Below are positions 16,453 through 24,464 of a DNA stretch of 28,718 nt, in pieces (within the stretch, counting starts at the first letter, position 1; every line of letters starts with the position of its first letter). Under the pieces are notes generated by a model, which was given only the letters and a program-made list of their open reading frames with translations, was not told the origin of the DNA and did not search any database. Where the stretch lies: contig JBMFIR010000017.1 in assembly GCA_049976205.1 (NCBI GenBank), positions 1 to 28,718 of the forward strand, in the 5' to 3' direction. The DNA is from WYEN01 sp049976205. Lineage in GTDB: Archaea; Thermoproteota; Thermoprotei_A; Sulfolobales; AG1. The position numbers were made by a program, and so were the translations under genes.

Positions 16453-17312
16453 ATCTTCAGAACCTCTAAACCTACTCTCTTACAGAGATCTTCAAGAGCC
16501 TTTAATTTATCAGACGTAAAAGATTTTTTCTCTGCTACTACTAAATTAATTCTCTCATAAGACCTTTCAATACTCTCCAAAGCTATTTTTAAGAAATCAT
16601 TAGTATCCAGCTCTTTTATAGAGTACCTAGGAATAATATGTCCAAAACAGTACTTATCCTCAATACTCATTTCAGTAAATCTCTTTGAGTAATGAGGTCC
16701 GCCGAATCCTACTGCAAAGTATCTACAATAAATATTCTCATTGTATAAGATCTTTTCAATGGCCTTAGCCCAGACTTCGTGAAGAGAAATATCTCTCCAT
16801 TCTTTCTCTGTAGAGCCTATCTCGATGAAAATAATAGGCTTCTTATTTCCTGTGGGTCCGTGATGAGTCGCTTCAAAACTAACCTCGAAATTACTTAGTA
16901 AACCGGATTCATCAGCTACCTTATATAAGTTTCTTAAAAAAGCTGTTGATATAGATGGCATAGTATAAGATAATTCGAGAGGTTTCCCTCCATGCGAGGG
17001 ATCTCTACGAGGATTTCCAGGATAGTGAACTGTTAAGCTGGGAACCGCTGCAGAAGAACTATGTCTCGAAAAAATCACTATCACATTACTATCCTTAAAG
17101 TATTGATCCAGGTATTCAAGATATACAACATCGTCTATGAAGCCTCCTAATAATTCTATTTCATAAGATCTACTGTCAACAAGTTTGCACAAATACTTAA
17201 GCTTGGGATCCTCATAATCTAAGCATCTCAGACCTAGATTTTCAACAAGTCTATATGCGATACCAGCACCTGCTATATCATCTATACTGTAAGCAAATCC
17301 ATATTTTACCAT
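16449..17312 (-). CDS. dtdA: D-aminoacyl-tRNA deacylase (DTD2 type)
   Basis: This protein of about 287 aa is of the archaeal/plant DtdA (GEK1/DTD2) family, which hydrolyses D-amino acids from mischarged tRNA. Visible hallmarks are FSRHSSSAAVPSLTVHYPGN, EATHHGPT, FIEIGSTEKEW and AVGFGGPHYSKRF, with the family's zinc-binding His residues. The ATG at 17312 has GTGG five bases before it; a GTG at 17321 would add three residues. The divergent neighbour is the C/D sRNA-translin unit, with only about 65 bp between. Cotranscription with RNase Z is indicated by the 4-nt overlap. Confidence 0.93.
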   Translation of the reverse strand: MVKYGFAYSIDDIAGAGIAYRLVENLGLRCLDYEDPKLKYLCKLVDSRSYEIELLGGFIDDVVYLEYLDQYFKDSNVIVIFSRHSSSAAVPSLTVHYPGNPRRDPSHGGKPLELSYTMPSISTAFLRNLYKVADESGLLSNFEVSFEATHHGPTGNKKPIIFIEIGSTEKEWRDISLHEVWAKAIEKILYNENIYCRYFAVGFGGPHYSKRFTEMSIEDKYCFGHIIPRYSIKELDTNDFLKIALESIERSYERINLVVAEKKSFTSDKLKALEDLCKRVGLEVLKI

Positions 17313-17350
17313 TTTAACCACGATATACTCTGAATAAACACAATAAATCT

Positions 17351-17360
17351 CTTTTTAACA
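17351..17360 (+). promoter_or_regulatory. Promoter of the C/D sRNA-translin transcript
   Basis: CTTTTTAACA is TATA-like. Its centre is about 25 nt before box C of the sRNA (17379), the distance expected for archaeal initiation, so the RNA probably begins at or just before box C. Confidence 0.45.
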
Positions 17361-17378
17361 AAATTATTCATGGATTAA

Positions 17379-17426
17379 ATGATGATACACGCAGGAGCTG
17401 AGTGTGATGAAGCCCCGCATCACTGA
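17379..17426 (+). ncRNA. Box C/D guide sRNA overlapping the translin start
   Basis: All four boxes are present with ideal archaeal spacing: box C ATGATGA (17379-17385), a 12-nt guide TACACGCAGGAG, box D' CTGA (17398-17401), a 2-3 nt spacer, box C' GTGATGA (17404-17410), a 12-nt guide AGCCCCGCATCA, and box D CTGA (17423-17426). By the N+5 rule the D guide would direct methylation of the G in a target TGATGCGGGGCT, and the D' guide the U at position 5 of CTCCTGCGTGTA. Neither target occurs in the 16S fragment here, so they may be elsewhere in rRNA or tRNA. The GTG and ATG starts of translin lie inside box C'. The terminal stem is weak, as is common in these sRNAs. Confidence 0.85.
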
Positions 17427-18045
17427 GGAATATAAGAGAGATTTAATTGAGATCCTTAGAAAGAGAATGTCTGAATTAGATAAAAGAGATCTTGTAAGAG
17501 AACATATTATAAAGATCTCTAGAGATTTAGTGAGATGCTCAGGTAGAGTAATATCAAGTGTATTAGTTGATAATATTGATGATGCAAGGAGAGAGTTAAA
17601 GAATTGCAATAGTTTGCTAGAGGATCTTATAAAACATTATAGTGAGGCACCAGATCTTGTTAGAGGCATCGCCACTCAAGCATTTACAGAGTACTGCGAA
17701 GCATTATTTCTTTTAAATATGTATGTGAGAGAATTAAAGGAATGTATCAATCAAATACCTCCCGAGAGTGTGATCCTGGGAATACTGGATCTCACAGGAG
17801 AGATGAGAAGAATAGCTATAAAATCACTAGGTGAATGGGATCTAGATACATCTAGAGAAATAATAGATCTGATGAAAACAATTTATTCGACACTAAGCCC
17901 ACAAGATTATCCAGATGCTATAGCACCTGGTTACAGACATAAAATTGATGTTCTGAGGAGAAATATAGAGGATCTAGAGACACTCTACACTGATATCAAA
18001 ACTAGAATAGAGGTTGTAAGAGAACTAGAGAAAGTAAAGAAGTAG
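17404..18045 (+). CDS. Archaeal translin-family protein
   Basis: This 213-aa, largely alpha-helical protein resembles translin (TSN): the SELDKRDLVREHIIKISRDLVRCSGRVI segment and the later QAFTEYCEALFLLNMYV and VILGILDLTGEMRRIAI blocks fit the family. Translin proteins form rings that bind single-stranded RNA or DNA; some have nuclease activity with trax, and some archaeal homologues bind RNA. GTG 17404 or ATG 17407 can start it; GGAG is 6-9 bases upstream. Both codons lie within box C' of the sRNA. An internal ATG at 17488 would remove only the family-poor first 28 residues, so it cannot be excluded. The convergent neighbour ends 15 bp away. Confidence 0.8.
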   Translation: MMKPRITEEYKRDLIEILRKRMSELDKRDLVREHIIKISRDLVRCSGRVISSVLVDNIDDARRELKNCNSLLEDLIKHYSEAPDLVRGIATQAFTEYCEALFLLNMYVRELKECINQIPPESVILGILDLTGEMRRIAIKSLGEWDLDTSREIIDLMKTIYSTLSPQDYPDAIAPGYRHKIDVLRRNIEDLETLYTDIKTRIEVVRELEKVKK

Positions 18046-18060
18046 CAAGACAAATCTCAA

Positions 18061-18657
18061 CTAAGAGTTTTTGCAGGGGTACCCCAGGATTTTTTCTAAG
18101 AGACTTATCACAGATCTCTTGAATGTTTCAGCATCAATTTCCTCATTGATCAATATATAATCTGCTAAAGCGATTACTGAGCCTAATCCGAAAGATAACT
18201 CCCGTAGATCTCTAGCAACAAAATCCTCCCACGCCTTAGGATCATCTTCTCTACCTCGTAAGCGAATTCTCCTGAATCTTGTATTGGGACTCGAGTGAAT
18301 CGCAACTAAATAAATTTTTTCGAAAATTCTCTTGAAGTAATTCACTTCTTCAATAGATCTCACCCCCTCTATCACTATGTAGTTACTTAGATCTTTGCTT
18401 AAACAAATTTTCTTATGTGTTAAGACAGCAATGGCTTCAGAACCTAATTCTTCTCTTAATTTAGCCGAGATTAATCCACTAGTCTCGTAATTAATCTCTA
18501 AACCTCTTCGAATAACCTCTTCTCTTACAACATCGCCCATAATAAATACTGAGAGACCACATGATTCGGCGACTTCTGTAAATAATCCTTTTCCTGAGCC
18601 TGGCATACCTGCAACTAATATAGCTCTGTGTCTACCAAGATCTTTTTCACATATCAT
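18061..18657 (-). CDS. UPF0200-family P-loop nucleotide kinase-like protein
   Basis: This 198-aa archaeal protein has an N-terminal P-loop GMPGSGKG (17-24). It then shows FIMGDVVREE, an IVIEGVRSIEEVNYF Walker B-like strand, VAIHSSPNTRFRRIRLRGREDDP, and the strongly conserved RDLRELSFGLGSVIALADYILIN. This is the UPF0200 group, related to adenylate and dephospho-CoA kinases, with no settled substrate. A TATA-like element (CTTTTAAACA near 18675-18685, minus) lies about 24 nt before the ATG, so the mRNA is probably leaderless. Confidence 0.85.
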   Translation of the reverse strand: MICEKDLGRHRAILVAGMPGSGKGLFTEVAESCGLSVFIMGDVVREEVIRRGLEINYETSGLISAKLREELGSEAIAVLTHKKICLSKDLSNYIVIEGVRSIEEVNYFKRIFEKIYLVAIHSSPNTRFRRIRLRGREDDPKAWEDFVARDLRELSFGLGSVIALADYILINEEIDAETFKRSVISLLEKILGYPCKNS

Positions 18658-18817
18658 ATCATATTCATAATATTTTGTTTAAAAGAAAACTCATAATTCT
18701 TTATAATTAATATTAAAATATGAAAATGATTACCATATTAATAATACTTGATCTGAATAAGATTTTTATATCTGACTAAACTAGTTTTAGAAGAAGGGAA
18801 TTATCGCTTTTCACAAT
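18658..18817. promoter_or_regulatory. Divergent promoter region UPF0200 / purB
   Basis: This is a 160-bp AT-rich spacer with no ORF. It holds a TATA element for the minus-strand gene (about 18675-18685) and TTTTTATATC (18763-18772) for purB, with expected purB initiation near 18793-18797. A perfect 10-bp palindrome TTAATATTAA lies in the middle. The leader from about 18795 includes AAGGGA but no ATG, GTG or TTG in the purB frame. Confidence 0.5.
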
Positions 18818-20170
18818 ATACATAGTCCATGCGTCTTTGATTCGAGATACGGATCCCAGGAAATGAGAAAGATCTTTAGCTACAGCAATTTCATAGGAAA
18901 ATATATACTTATTGAGAAACTTCTAGTTAAAGCTCTTGGAAAAGTTGATTTAATTGACAACAAATGTGTATCTATCCTCGAGAAATGCTTAGAAAATATT
19001 GATAATGAAACGATCTCTAAAGAAGTTATTGAGGCAGAGAAAACATTGGGTCACGAAATCACAGCACTTGTATATTTACTCGAAAAAAACTGCGGATCAT
19101 GCGGAAGATATATTCATTTCGGTGCCACTAGCAATGATATAATAGATACTTCCTGGGCACTAATTATTAGAGAAGCATTAGGCATTGTAAAGAAGAAATT
19201 AAGTGATGTAATAACTACTCTAATAGGTTTTATGGAAATATACGGACAATACCTAATGATAGGTAGAACACATGGGCAACATGCCCTACCTATTACATTA
19301 GGTTTTAAACTATCTAATTACGTCTATGAACTTTCGCGAAGTTATGAGAGAATATGTGATACCGAGAAGAGAGTGATTAGAGGAAAAATGTCTGGAGCCG
19401 TAGGCACAATGGCTGGTTGGGGGGATAAGGGCTTGTTTATTGAGAAGGAATTAATGAAAGAACTTGATCTAGAGCCCCATCTAATCTCTACACAGATAGC
19501 CCCTAGAGATGGTTTCGCTGAATTATCTCTCACACTAGCTATTTTAGCTTCACAATTAGATAGATTTGCTCTAGAAGTGAGAGAACTTAGTAGACCTGAG
19601 ATAAACGAGATTTATGAGGTCTCTGAGAGAGTGGGTAGTAGCACGATGCCTCACAAGAGAAATCCAGTGACTGCTGAGAGGATCTCGGGGCTAGCAAGAG
19701 CAACAAGATCCTTAGCTGTAGCTTTCTTAGAAAACATTGTTCTTATGCATGAGAGAGATCTAAGCAACAGTAGTTTTGAGAGATACTCTATCCCACACAT
19801 ATTTCTATTAATAGATCAGATGCTTATTGACATGAAGAATCTTCTGAATAACATATGGTTTAATAAAGAATCTATGCTGAAAAACTTGGAACTATCTAAG
19901 AAAACTATCCTAAGTGAGAGAATACTTCTAGAATTAATTAAGAGAGGAGCCTCAAGACAAGAGGCGCATCAAAATTTGTCTAGACTCTCTAGAGAAAGCA
20001 TAGAAAAAAATGTATCTTTCGAAGATGTTTTAAAGAAAGATAATTACATAGCTAGATATCTAAGCAAAGATGAGATCAGTAGGTTTCTAACATACGATTA
20101 CTTAGGCTCATACAGAGAATTAATAGATCGCTCAATTAACTACGCAAAAGAGATCCTGAGTAAGTGCTAG
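18818..20170 (+). CDS. purB: Adenylosuccinate lyase, non-canonical start
   Basis: This fumarase-superfamily enzyme cleaves adenylosuccinate and SAICAR in purine synthesis. It shows HFGATSNDIIDT, GRTHGQHALP and the signature SSTMPHKRNP. The first ATG is at 18863, but the in-frame codons before it encode IHSPCVFDSRYGSQE, matching the universal PurB N-terminus (SP..D.RYGS.EM), whose Arg-Tyr contact the substrate. The frame is open back to 18791 without ATG, GTG or TTG. ATA 18818 aligns with the Met of Pyrobaculum PurB and is taken as the start (450 aa); ATT 18800 and ATG 18863 are alternatives. The stop is TAG at 20168-20170, with purA following. Confidence 0.85.
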   Translation: MHSPCVFDSRYGSQEMRKIFSYSNFIGKYILIEKLLVKALGKVDLIDNKCVSILEKCLENIDNETISKEVIEAEKTLGHEITALVYLLEKNCGSCGRYIHFGATSNDIIDTSWALIIREALGIVKKKLSDVITTLIGFMEIYGQYLMIGRTHGQHALPITLGFKLSNYVYELSRSYERICDTEKRVIRGKMSGAVGTMAGWGDKGLFIEKELMKELDLEPHLISTQIAPRDGFAELSLTLAILASQLDRFALEVRELSRPEINEIYEVSERVGSSTMPHKRNPVTAERISGLARATRSLAVAFLENIVLMHERDLSNSSFERYSIPHIFLLIDQMLIDMKNLLNNIWFNKESMLKNLELSKKTILSERILLELIKRGASRQEAHQNLSRLSRESIEKNVSFEDVLKKDNYIARYLSKDEISRFLTYDYLGSYRELIDRSINYAKEILSKC

Positions 20171-20195
20171 GAGGTGTGAGGAGACGCCTCTTACA

Positions 20196-21203
20196 ATAGT
20201 TGTCGGAGGATTCTTTGGTGATGAGGGTAAGGGTAAAATATGTGGCTACCTAGCTCTCGCAGATGATCCGGAGATAACTGTTAGAGGAGGATCTGTGAAT
20301 GCTGGACACACCGTTGTTTATGACGGTAAACAGTGGAGACTTAGAATAATACCTTCATTCTTCATAAATAAGAGAACAAAGTTATTCATAGCATCAGGAG
20401 CCTTAGTTAGATTAGATGTTTTATTTAGTGAAATAGAGCATACAGAAACTAAAGGGAGAGTTTTTGTTGATAAAAATACTGGTATCATAGAAGAGATACA
20501 TGTAGAAGAAGAAAGAAAAGATCCTCATCTCTCTAAAACAGTGGGATCAACACTACAAGGTGTTGGAGTAGCCATGAGAGATAGAGTAATGAGAAAATTG
20601 AAAACTGCTAAGGATATACCAGAGCTTAGAGAAATATTAATAGATGTAAGTGATGAAATAAATAGAGCTCTAGATAAAGGGGAGAAGATCTATATAGAGG
20701 GAACACAAGGCACATTCCTTAGTCTCTACCACGGAACCTATCCATATGTGACAAGCAGAGACACCACAGCCTCCGGATTCGCCTCAGAGGTTGGTGTAGG
20801 ACCAAAAAGAGTTGATGAAGTAATTGTGATATTTAAATCATATGTGACTCGCGTAGGTGAGGGTCCTCTACCAAACGAATATTCTATGGAAGAGATCATT
20901 AGAAGAGGATTACTAGAGAGAGGCGCTGTAACAGGAAGAATTAGAAGAGCAGCGCCATTCAATATTGAGCTAGCGAAAAGAGCTATAGTTATAAACTCCG
21001 CCACTCAGATCGCAATAACAAAAATAGATGTTTTATTCCCAGAGGATCGTGGCGTTAGAGAATGGAGTAAATTAAGTAATGAAGCTAGAAAATGGATCGA
21101 AGAGATCGAAAATTCTCTCAAGACACCCGTGACACTCATTGGCACAGGAGAAGATGTTAGAGAAACAATTGATCGTAGAAAAGAACTGGGGATATTGAAA
21201 TGA
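20196..21203 (+). CDS. purA: Adenylosuccinate synthetase, non-canonical start
   Basis: This enzyme makes adenylosuccinate from IMP, GTP and aspartate. The archaeal short form shows VVGGFFGDEGKGKI (P-loop, catalytic Asp), RGGSVNAGHTVV, GTQGTFLSLYHGTYPYVTSRDTTASG and YVTRVGEGP. The first ordinary start, GTG 20295, would delete the P-loop. The frame is open from 20160 and has no ATG, GTG or TTG before it. Candidates are ATA 20196 (335 aa), CTT 20190, or ACG 20184, seven bases after a perfect GGAGGTG (20170-20176). A +1 shift at the purB stop (TGC TAG G) would also enter this frame. The GTG at 20176 is out of frame. Its 3' end overlaps the next ATG by 4 nt. Confidence 0.85.
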   Translation: MVVGGFFGDEGKGKICGYLALADDPEITVRGGSVNAGHTVVYDGKQWRLRIIPSFFINKRTKLFIASGALVRLDVLFSEIEHTETKGRVFVDKNTGIIEEIHVEEERKDPHLSKTVGSTLQGVGVAMRDRVMRKLKTAKDIPELREILIDVSDEINRALDKGEKIYIEGTQGTFLSLYHGTYPYVTSRDTTASGFASEVGVGPKRVDEVIVIFKSYVTRVGEGPLPNEYSMEEIIRRGLLERGAVTGRIRRAAPFNIELAKRAIVINSATQIAITKIDVLFPEDRGVREWSKLSNEARKWIEEIENSLKTPVTLIGTGEDVRETIDRRKELGILK

Positions 21204-22651
21204 GTAAATACTATGATATAGTTATAATAGGAGCGGGACCAGCTGGTTTATTTACTGCATACGAGATCGTATCTAGATCAAATAGCAATAAGATAAAAAT
21301 AGCGATCGTAGATAAAGGCGCGAGAGCGATTCATAGAAGATGTCCTATGATGGATCTTGTTAAGAAAGCTAGAGTAATTGAGTGCGTTAATTGCAGACCT
21401 TGTCACATTATGCATGGTATAGGTGGTGCAGGAGCCCTGAGCAGCGGAATCATAAATTTGAGACCTGATGTAGGTGGAGACCTAGATAAATTACTAGGCA
21501 GTTGGGAGGAGGCTTATGAACTAATTAAGTATATAGACTCAGTATTTGTGTATTTCGGTGCTCCAAACAATACATATAAAATAGATGAGGAGAAAGCTTC
21601 TGAGCTAGAGAGACTAGCTGCCAGAGCTGGGGCTAAGTTTATACCTACTCCACAAAGACATATAGGATCAGAGAATACCCCCCAGGTGATTGAGAGATTA
21701 ACAGATTATTTAGAGAGAAGTGGTGTGTCAATATATACATATACTGAAGCAGTTGATGTAGCTCGTGAAAACAGTAAGTTTTATAAAATAATCACCTCCA
21801 AAGGAGAGATCTATGGAGAGTATCTTGTATTAGCTCCTGGGAGAAGCGGATCTTCATGGCTAGCGGAGATCTCAAAAAAGATCGGTATAGAAACTGTTCC
21901 AGGCCCTCTAGATATAGGTGTAAGGATTGAGGTCCCAGCATATGTTACCGAGCCTATAACCAGGATTGTTAGAGATCCCAAGATCATAATGTATACAAAG
22001 GCCTACGATGATATGGTGAGAACCTTCTGCACTAATCCCAACGGATTTGTTGTTGAAGAAAAATACGATGATGGTACCGTAGGTGTTAATGGAGAAAGCT
22101 ACACAAGTATTAAATCAAAGAACACGAATCTTGCTCTCCTGGCAACTATTAGACTAACAGATCCCTTAGAAGATACTATAGCTTATGGAAAACACATATC
22201 TATGCTAACAACAAAACTCGGAGGCGGTAAACCAATTATTCAGAGACTAGGAGATTTAAGAGCTGGTAGAAGAAGTACTTGGTACAGAATCGATAGAAGC
22301 ACCGTAGAACCAACTCTAAAAACCGTCACTCCAGGGGATATTAGTATGGCTTATCCATATAGAGTAGTAGCGAATATTATAGAAGCACTAGAGAGATTAG
22401 ATACCATAATGCCTGGAATAGCCTCTCATCAAACACTTCTTTATGCACCAGAAATAAAGTTCTACAGCGTTAAGGTTGTTGTAAATAAAGATCTAGAAAC
22501 TACTCAAGAGAGAATATTTGTAGCAGGGGACGGGGCAGGACTTTCTCGAGGAATAAATGTTGCTGCTGCAACAGGCGTCCTAGTTGCTAGAGGGTTATTG
22601 AAGAGACTAGGAATAGACTTTGATCAGAGCAAACTCTCCTTACACGGTTAA
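21200..22651 (+). CDS. FAD-dependent oxidoreductase (COG2509-like)
   Basis: This 483-aa flavoprotein has an N-terminal dinucleotide fold IVIIGAGPAGLFTAYE and a Cys-rich segment (RCPM, then ECVNCRPCHIMHGIGGAGALSSG) that is characteristic of the COG2509 dehydrogenase-like group. It also has a second FAD motif VAGDGAGLSRGINVAAATGVLVARG near the C-terminus. The substrate is unknown; it is not a thioredoxin or lipoamide reductase (no CxxxxC redox pair). The ATG overlaps the purA stop (ATGA), so it is coexpressed with the AMP-synthesis genes; a link with purine metabolism is inferred from position only. Confidence 0.85.
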   Translation: MSKYYDIVIIGAGPAGLFTAYEIVSRSNSNKIKIAIVDKGARAIHRRCPMMDLVKKARVIECVNCRPCHIMHGIGGAGALSSGIINLRPDVGGDLDKLLGSWEEAYELIKYIDSVFVYFGAPNNTYKIDEEKASELERLAARAGAKFIPTPQRHIGSENTPQVIERLTDYLERSGVSIYTYTEAVDVARENSKFYKIITSKGEIYGEYLVLAPGRSGSSWLAEISKKIGIETVPGPLDIGVRIEVPAYVTEPITRIVRDPKIIMYTKAYDDMVRTFCTNPNGFVVEEKYDDGTVGVNGESYTSIKSKNTNLALLATIRLTDPLEDTIAYGKHISMLTTKLGGGKPIIQRLGDLRAGRRSTWYRIDRSTVEPTLKTVTPGDISMAYPYRVVANIIEALERLDTIMPGIASHQTLLYAPEIKFYSVKVVVNKDLETTQERIFVAGDGAGLSRGINVAAATGVLVARGLLKRLGIDFDQSKLSLHG

Positions 22652-22703
22652 TGACTTCTTATTTAGTTTAATTTTGTAACTATTATTCTGTGGATTGATT
22701 AGT

Positions 22704-23003
22704 GTGAGTGAGTCTCTTAGAGATCTTGTTAAGAGAAGTATTTATTTGTCAATGATTAACTTCGATGAAAAAGATCTCGAGAATTTCATTATTGAATTAT
22801 CTCATTTAATGGATCTTATTAAAAAACTAGATGAGATAGATCTGGGAGAGATAGAGCCTTTATTCTTTATATGGGAGGATCAGGGTTCTTTAAGAGAAGA
22901 TGAGTCATTAGAAAGAAGCGAAGAAATGATCCGCTGGCTCGAGAAAAATAGTTTAGTAGAGAACAGATTAGTTAAAGGTCCTAAAACAGTTGAGGAGAAG
23001 TAA
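22704..23003 (+). CDS. gatC: Asp/Glu-tRNA amidotransferase subunit GatC
   Basis: This small (99 aa) helical subunit belts GatA to GatB. The typical motif DLENFIIELSHLMDLIKKLDEIDLGEIEPLFF, with a Pro and a negatively charged following loop, is present. GTG 22704 is preferred; TTG 22695 would add three residues. A TATA-like TTTAATTTT (about 22668-22676) implies initiation near 22695, so the leader is very short. It heads a gatC-gatA-gatB-AK6 run. Confidence 0.88.
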   Translation: MSESLRDLVKRSIYLSMINFDEKDLENFIIELSHLMDLIKKLDEIDLGEIEPLFFIWEDQGSLREDESLERSEEMIRWLEKNSLVENRLVKGPKTVEEK

Positions 23004-23004
23004 T

Positions 23005-24453
23005 ATGAAGAAGACTAAGGGGTTATATGAGGTCACAAGAATTTTCGAAAATAACCCTGCCGAGATTGAGGAGGAGGTTCACAGAATCTATGAGAGAATA
23101 GAGAGGTATAACAAGACGTATTTTGCCTATATTACTTTAAAACCTATTACCATAGTTTTGAAGGAGATCAGATCTTCACAAAAGATCAAGGGGTCGCTGA
23201 GAGGAGTTTTGGTAGCCGTAAAAGACAATATATCTACCAAGGATCTCAGGACAACATGTGCATCAAAAATATTAGAGAACTACACACCGCCTTACGATGC
23301 TACAATAATCAAGAGAATTAGAGAGGCTGGGGGAATCATTATTGGAAAAACTAATTTAGATGAATTCGCGATGGGATCTACGACAGAAACAAGTTATTTT
23401 GGTGTTTCAAGAAATCCGTGGAATCCTGATCATGTTCCCGGCGGGAGCTCCGGAGGATCTGCGGTGGCGGTATCAGCATATATGACTCATATAGCGCTGG
23501 GAACAGACACGGGAGGATCTATTAGAAACCCCGCCTCTTATACAGGTATCGTAGGCTACAAACCTACGTATGGTTTCGTGAGTAGATTTGGTATAATTGC
23601 TTACGCATCCTCCCTGGATCAGGCGGGTCCCATGGGAAGAAACACTCTAGATATAGCTATCATGATGGATATTATATCAGGTAAAGATCCTTTTGATGGA
23701 ACAACAATTGATCATGGAATAAAGAGTTTTATTGAAGTTATTGAGAAAATAGATCCTACTCACCTTAAGAACAAGAAGACCATCATGATCAATGAAATGT
23801 GGAGTGGTATAGATCGAGACGTAGCAACTACACTAAGCAATTATTTAAATAAATTATCTTCAGAAGGATTAATTATCGAGGAGAGATCTTTACCAGAGGT
23901 ATTCTATGCTTTATCAGCTTACTATGCGATAGCTACGGCTGAGGCAAGCTCTAATCTAGCGAGATACCAAGGCATATTATATGGTTTAAGAAAAGATCTT
24001 GAGAATAAGCATTGGTCGGAATATATGTCAGCCATAAGATCCGAGGGTTTTGGGAAAGAGGTTAAGAAGAGAATTATTATAGGCTCTCATCTATTAAGTG
24101 CAGCATATTACGAGCAGTACTACATTAAGGCACTTAAACTTAGAAGGATTTTGAGAGACAAGATAAAAGAATTATTAAGAGAAGCTGTAGCTATTGTATC
24201 ACCAACAACACCTTTCACAGCTCCTAGAATAGGTGAGGCTATTAAAGAGCCTTACAAACTCTACGTAGCAGATCTCGAGACAGTTATAGCTAATTTAATT
24301 GGTGGACCAGCAATAAGTATTCCCGCAGGTTTTATAAACGGTCTTCCTATAGGGATCCAATTCTTCTCCTACCAAGGAAAAGATCTTGATATATTATCAA
24401 TTGCTAGAGCATCAGAGCTAGCCACTGGTCTCTACAACCTAGCTCCATTTTAG
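23005..24453 (+). CDS. gatA: Asp/Glu-tRNA amidotransferase subunit GatA
   Basis: This 482-aa amidase-family subunit releases ammonia from Gln or Asn to amidate misacylated tRNA. The Ser-cisSer-Lys triad is in place: Lys73 (VAVKDN), Ser148 (GGSSGGS) and Ser172 (TGGSIRNPAS). The 75- and 24-residue spacings equal those of bacterial GatA. The ATG at 23005 has GGAGAAG upstream and follows the gatC stop by one base; an upstream TTG at 22990 would overlap gatC. In archaea GatCAB mainly makes Asn-tRNA(Asn), while GatDE makes Gln-tRNA(Gln). Confidence 0.95.
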   Translation: MKKTKGLYEVTRIFENNPAEIEEEVHRIYERIERYNKTYFAYITLKPITIVLKEIRSSQKIKGSLRGVLVAVKDNISTKDLRTTCASKILENYTPPYDATIIKRIREAGGIIIGKTNLDEFAMGSTTETSYFGVSRNPWNPDHVPGGSSGGSAVAVSAYMTHIALGTDTGGSIRNPASYTGIVGYKPTYGFVSRFGIIAYASSLDQAGPMGRNTLDIAIMMDIISGKDPFDGTTIDHGIKSFIEVIEKIDPTHLKNKKTIMINEMWSGIDRDVATTLSNYLNKLSSEGLIIEERSLPEVFYALSAYYAIATAEASSNLARYQGILYGLRKDLENKHWSEYMSAIRSEGFGKEVKKRIIIGSHLLSAAYYEQYYIKALKLRRILRDKIKELLREAVAIVSPTTPFTAPRIGEAIKEPYKLYVADLETVIANLIGGPAISIPAGFINGLPIGIQFFSYQGKDLDILSIARASELATGLYNLAPF

Positions 24454-24464
24454 CACAAATCCTT

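Noticed and set aside
18829..18840. ATG 18829 as the purB start with a frameshift
   Set aside because: The conserved Ser-Pro comes before this ATG in the purB frame, and the ATG frame stops after three codons (TGA 18838).
18836..18860. tRNA-like B-box (GATTCGAGAT) upstream of purB
   Set aside because: No acceptor, D or anticodon arms can be drawn around it; it lies in coding sequence for the PurB N-terminus.
20176..20199. GTG 20176 as the purA start
   Set aside because: It is in another frame and meets TAG at 20197 after seven codons.
20160..20200. Degraded purA (pseudogene)
   Set aside because: All catalytic motifs and the whole reading frame are intact; only the start codon is non-standard and a strong ribosome site is present.
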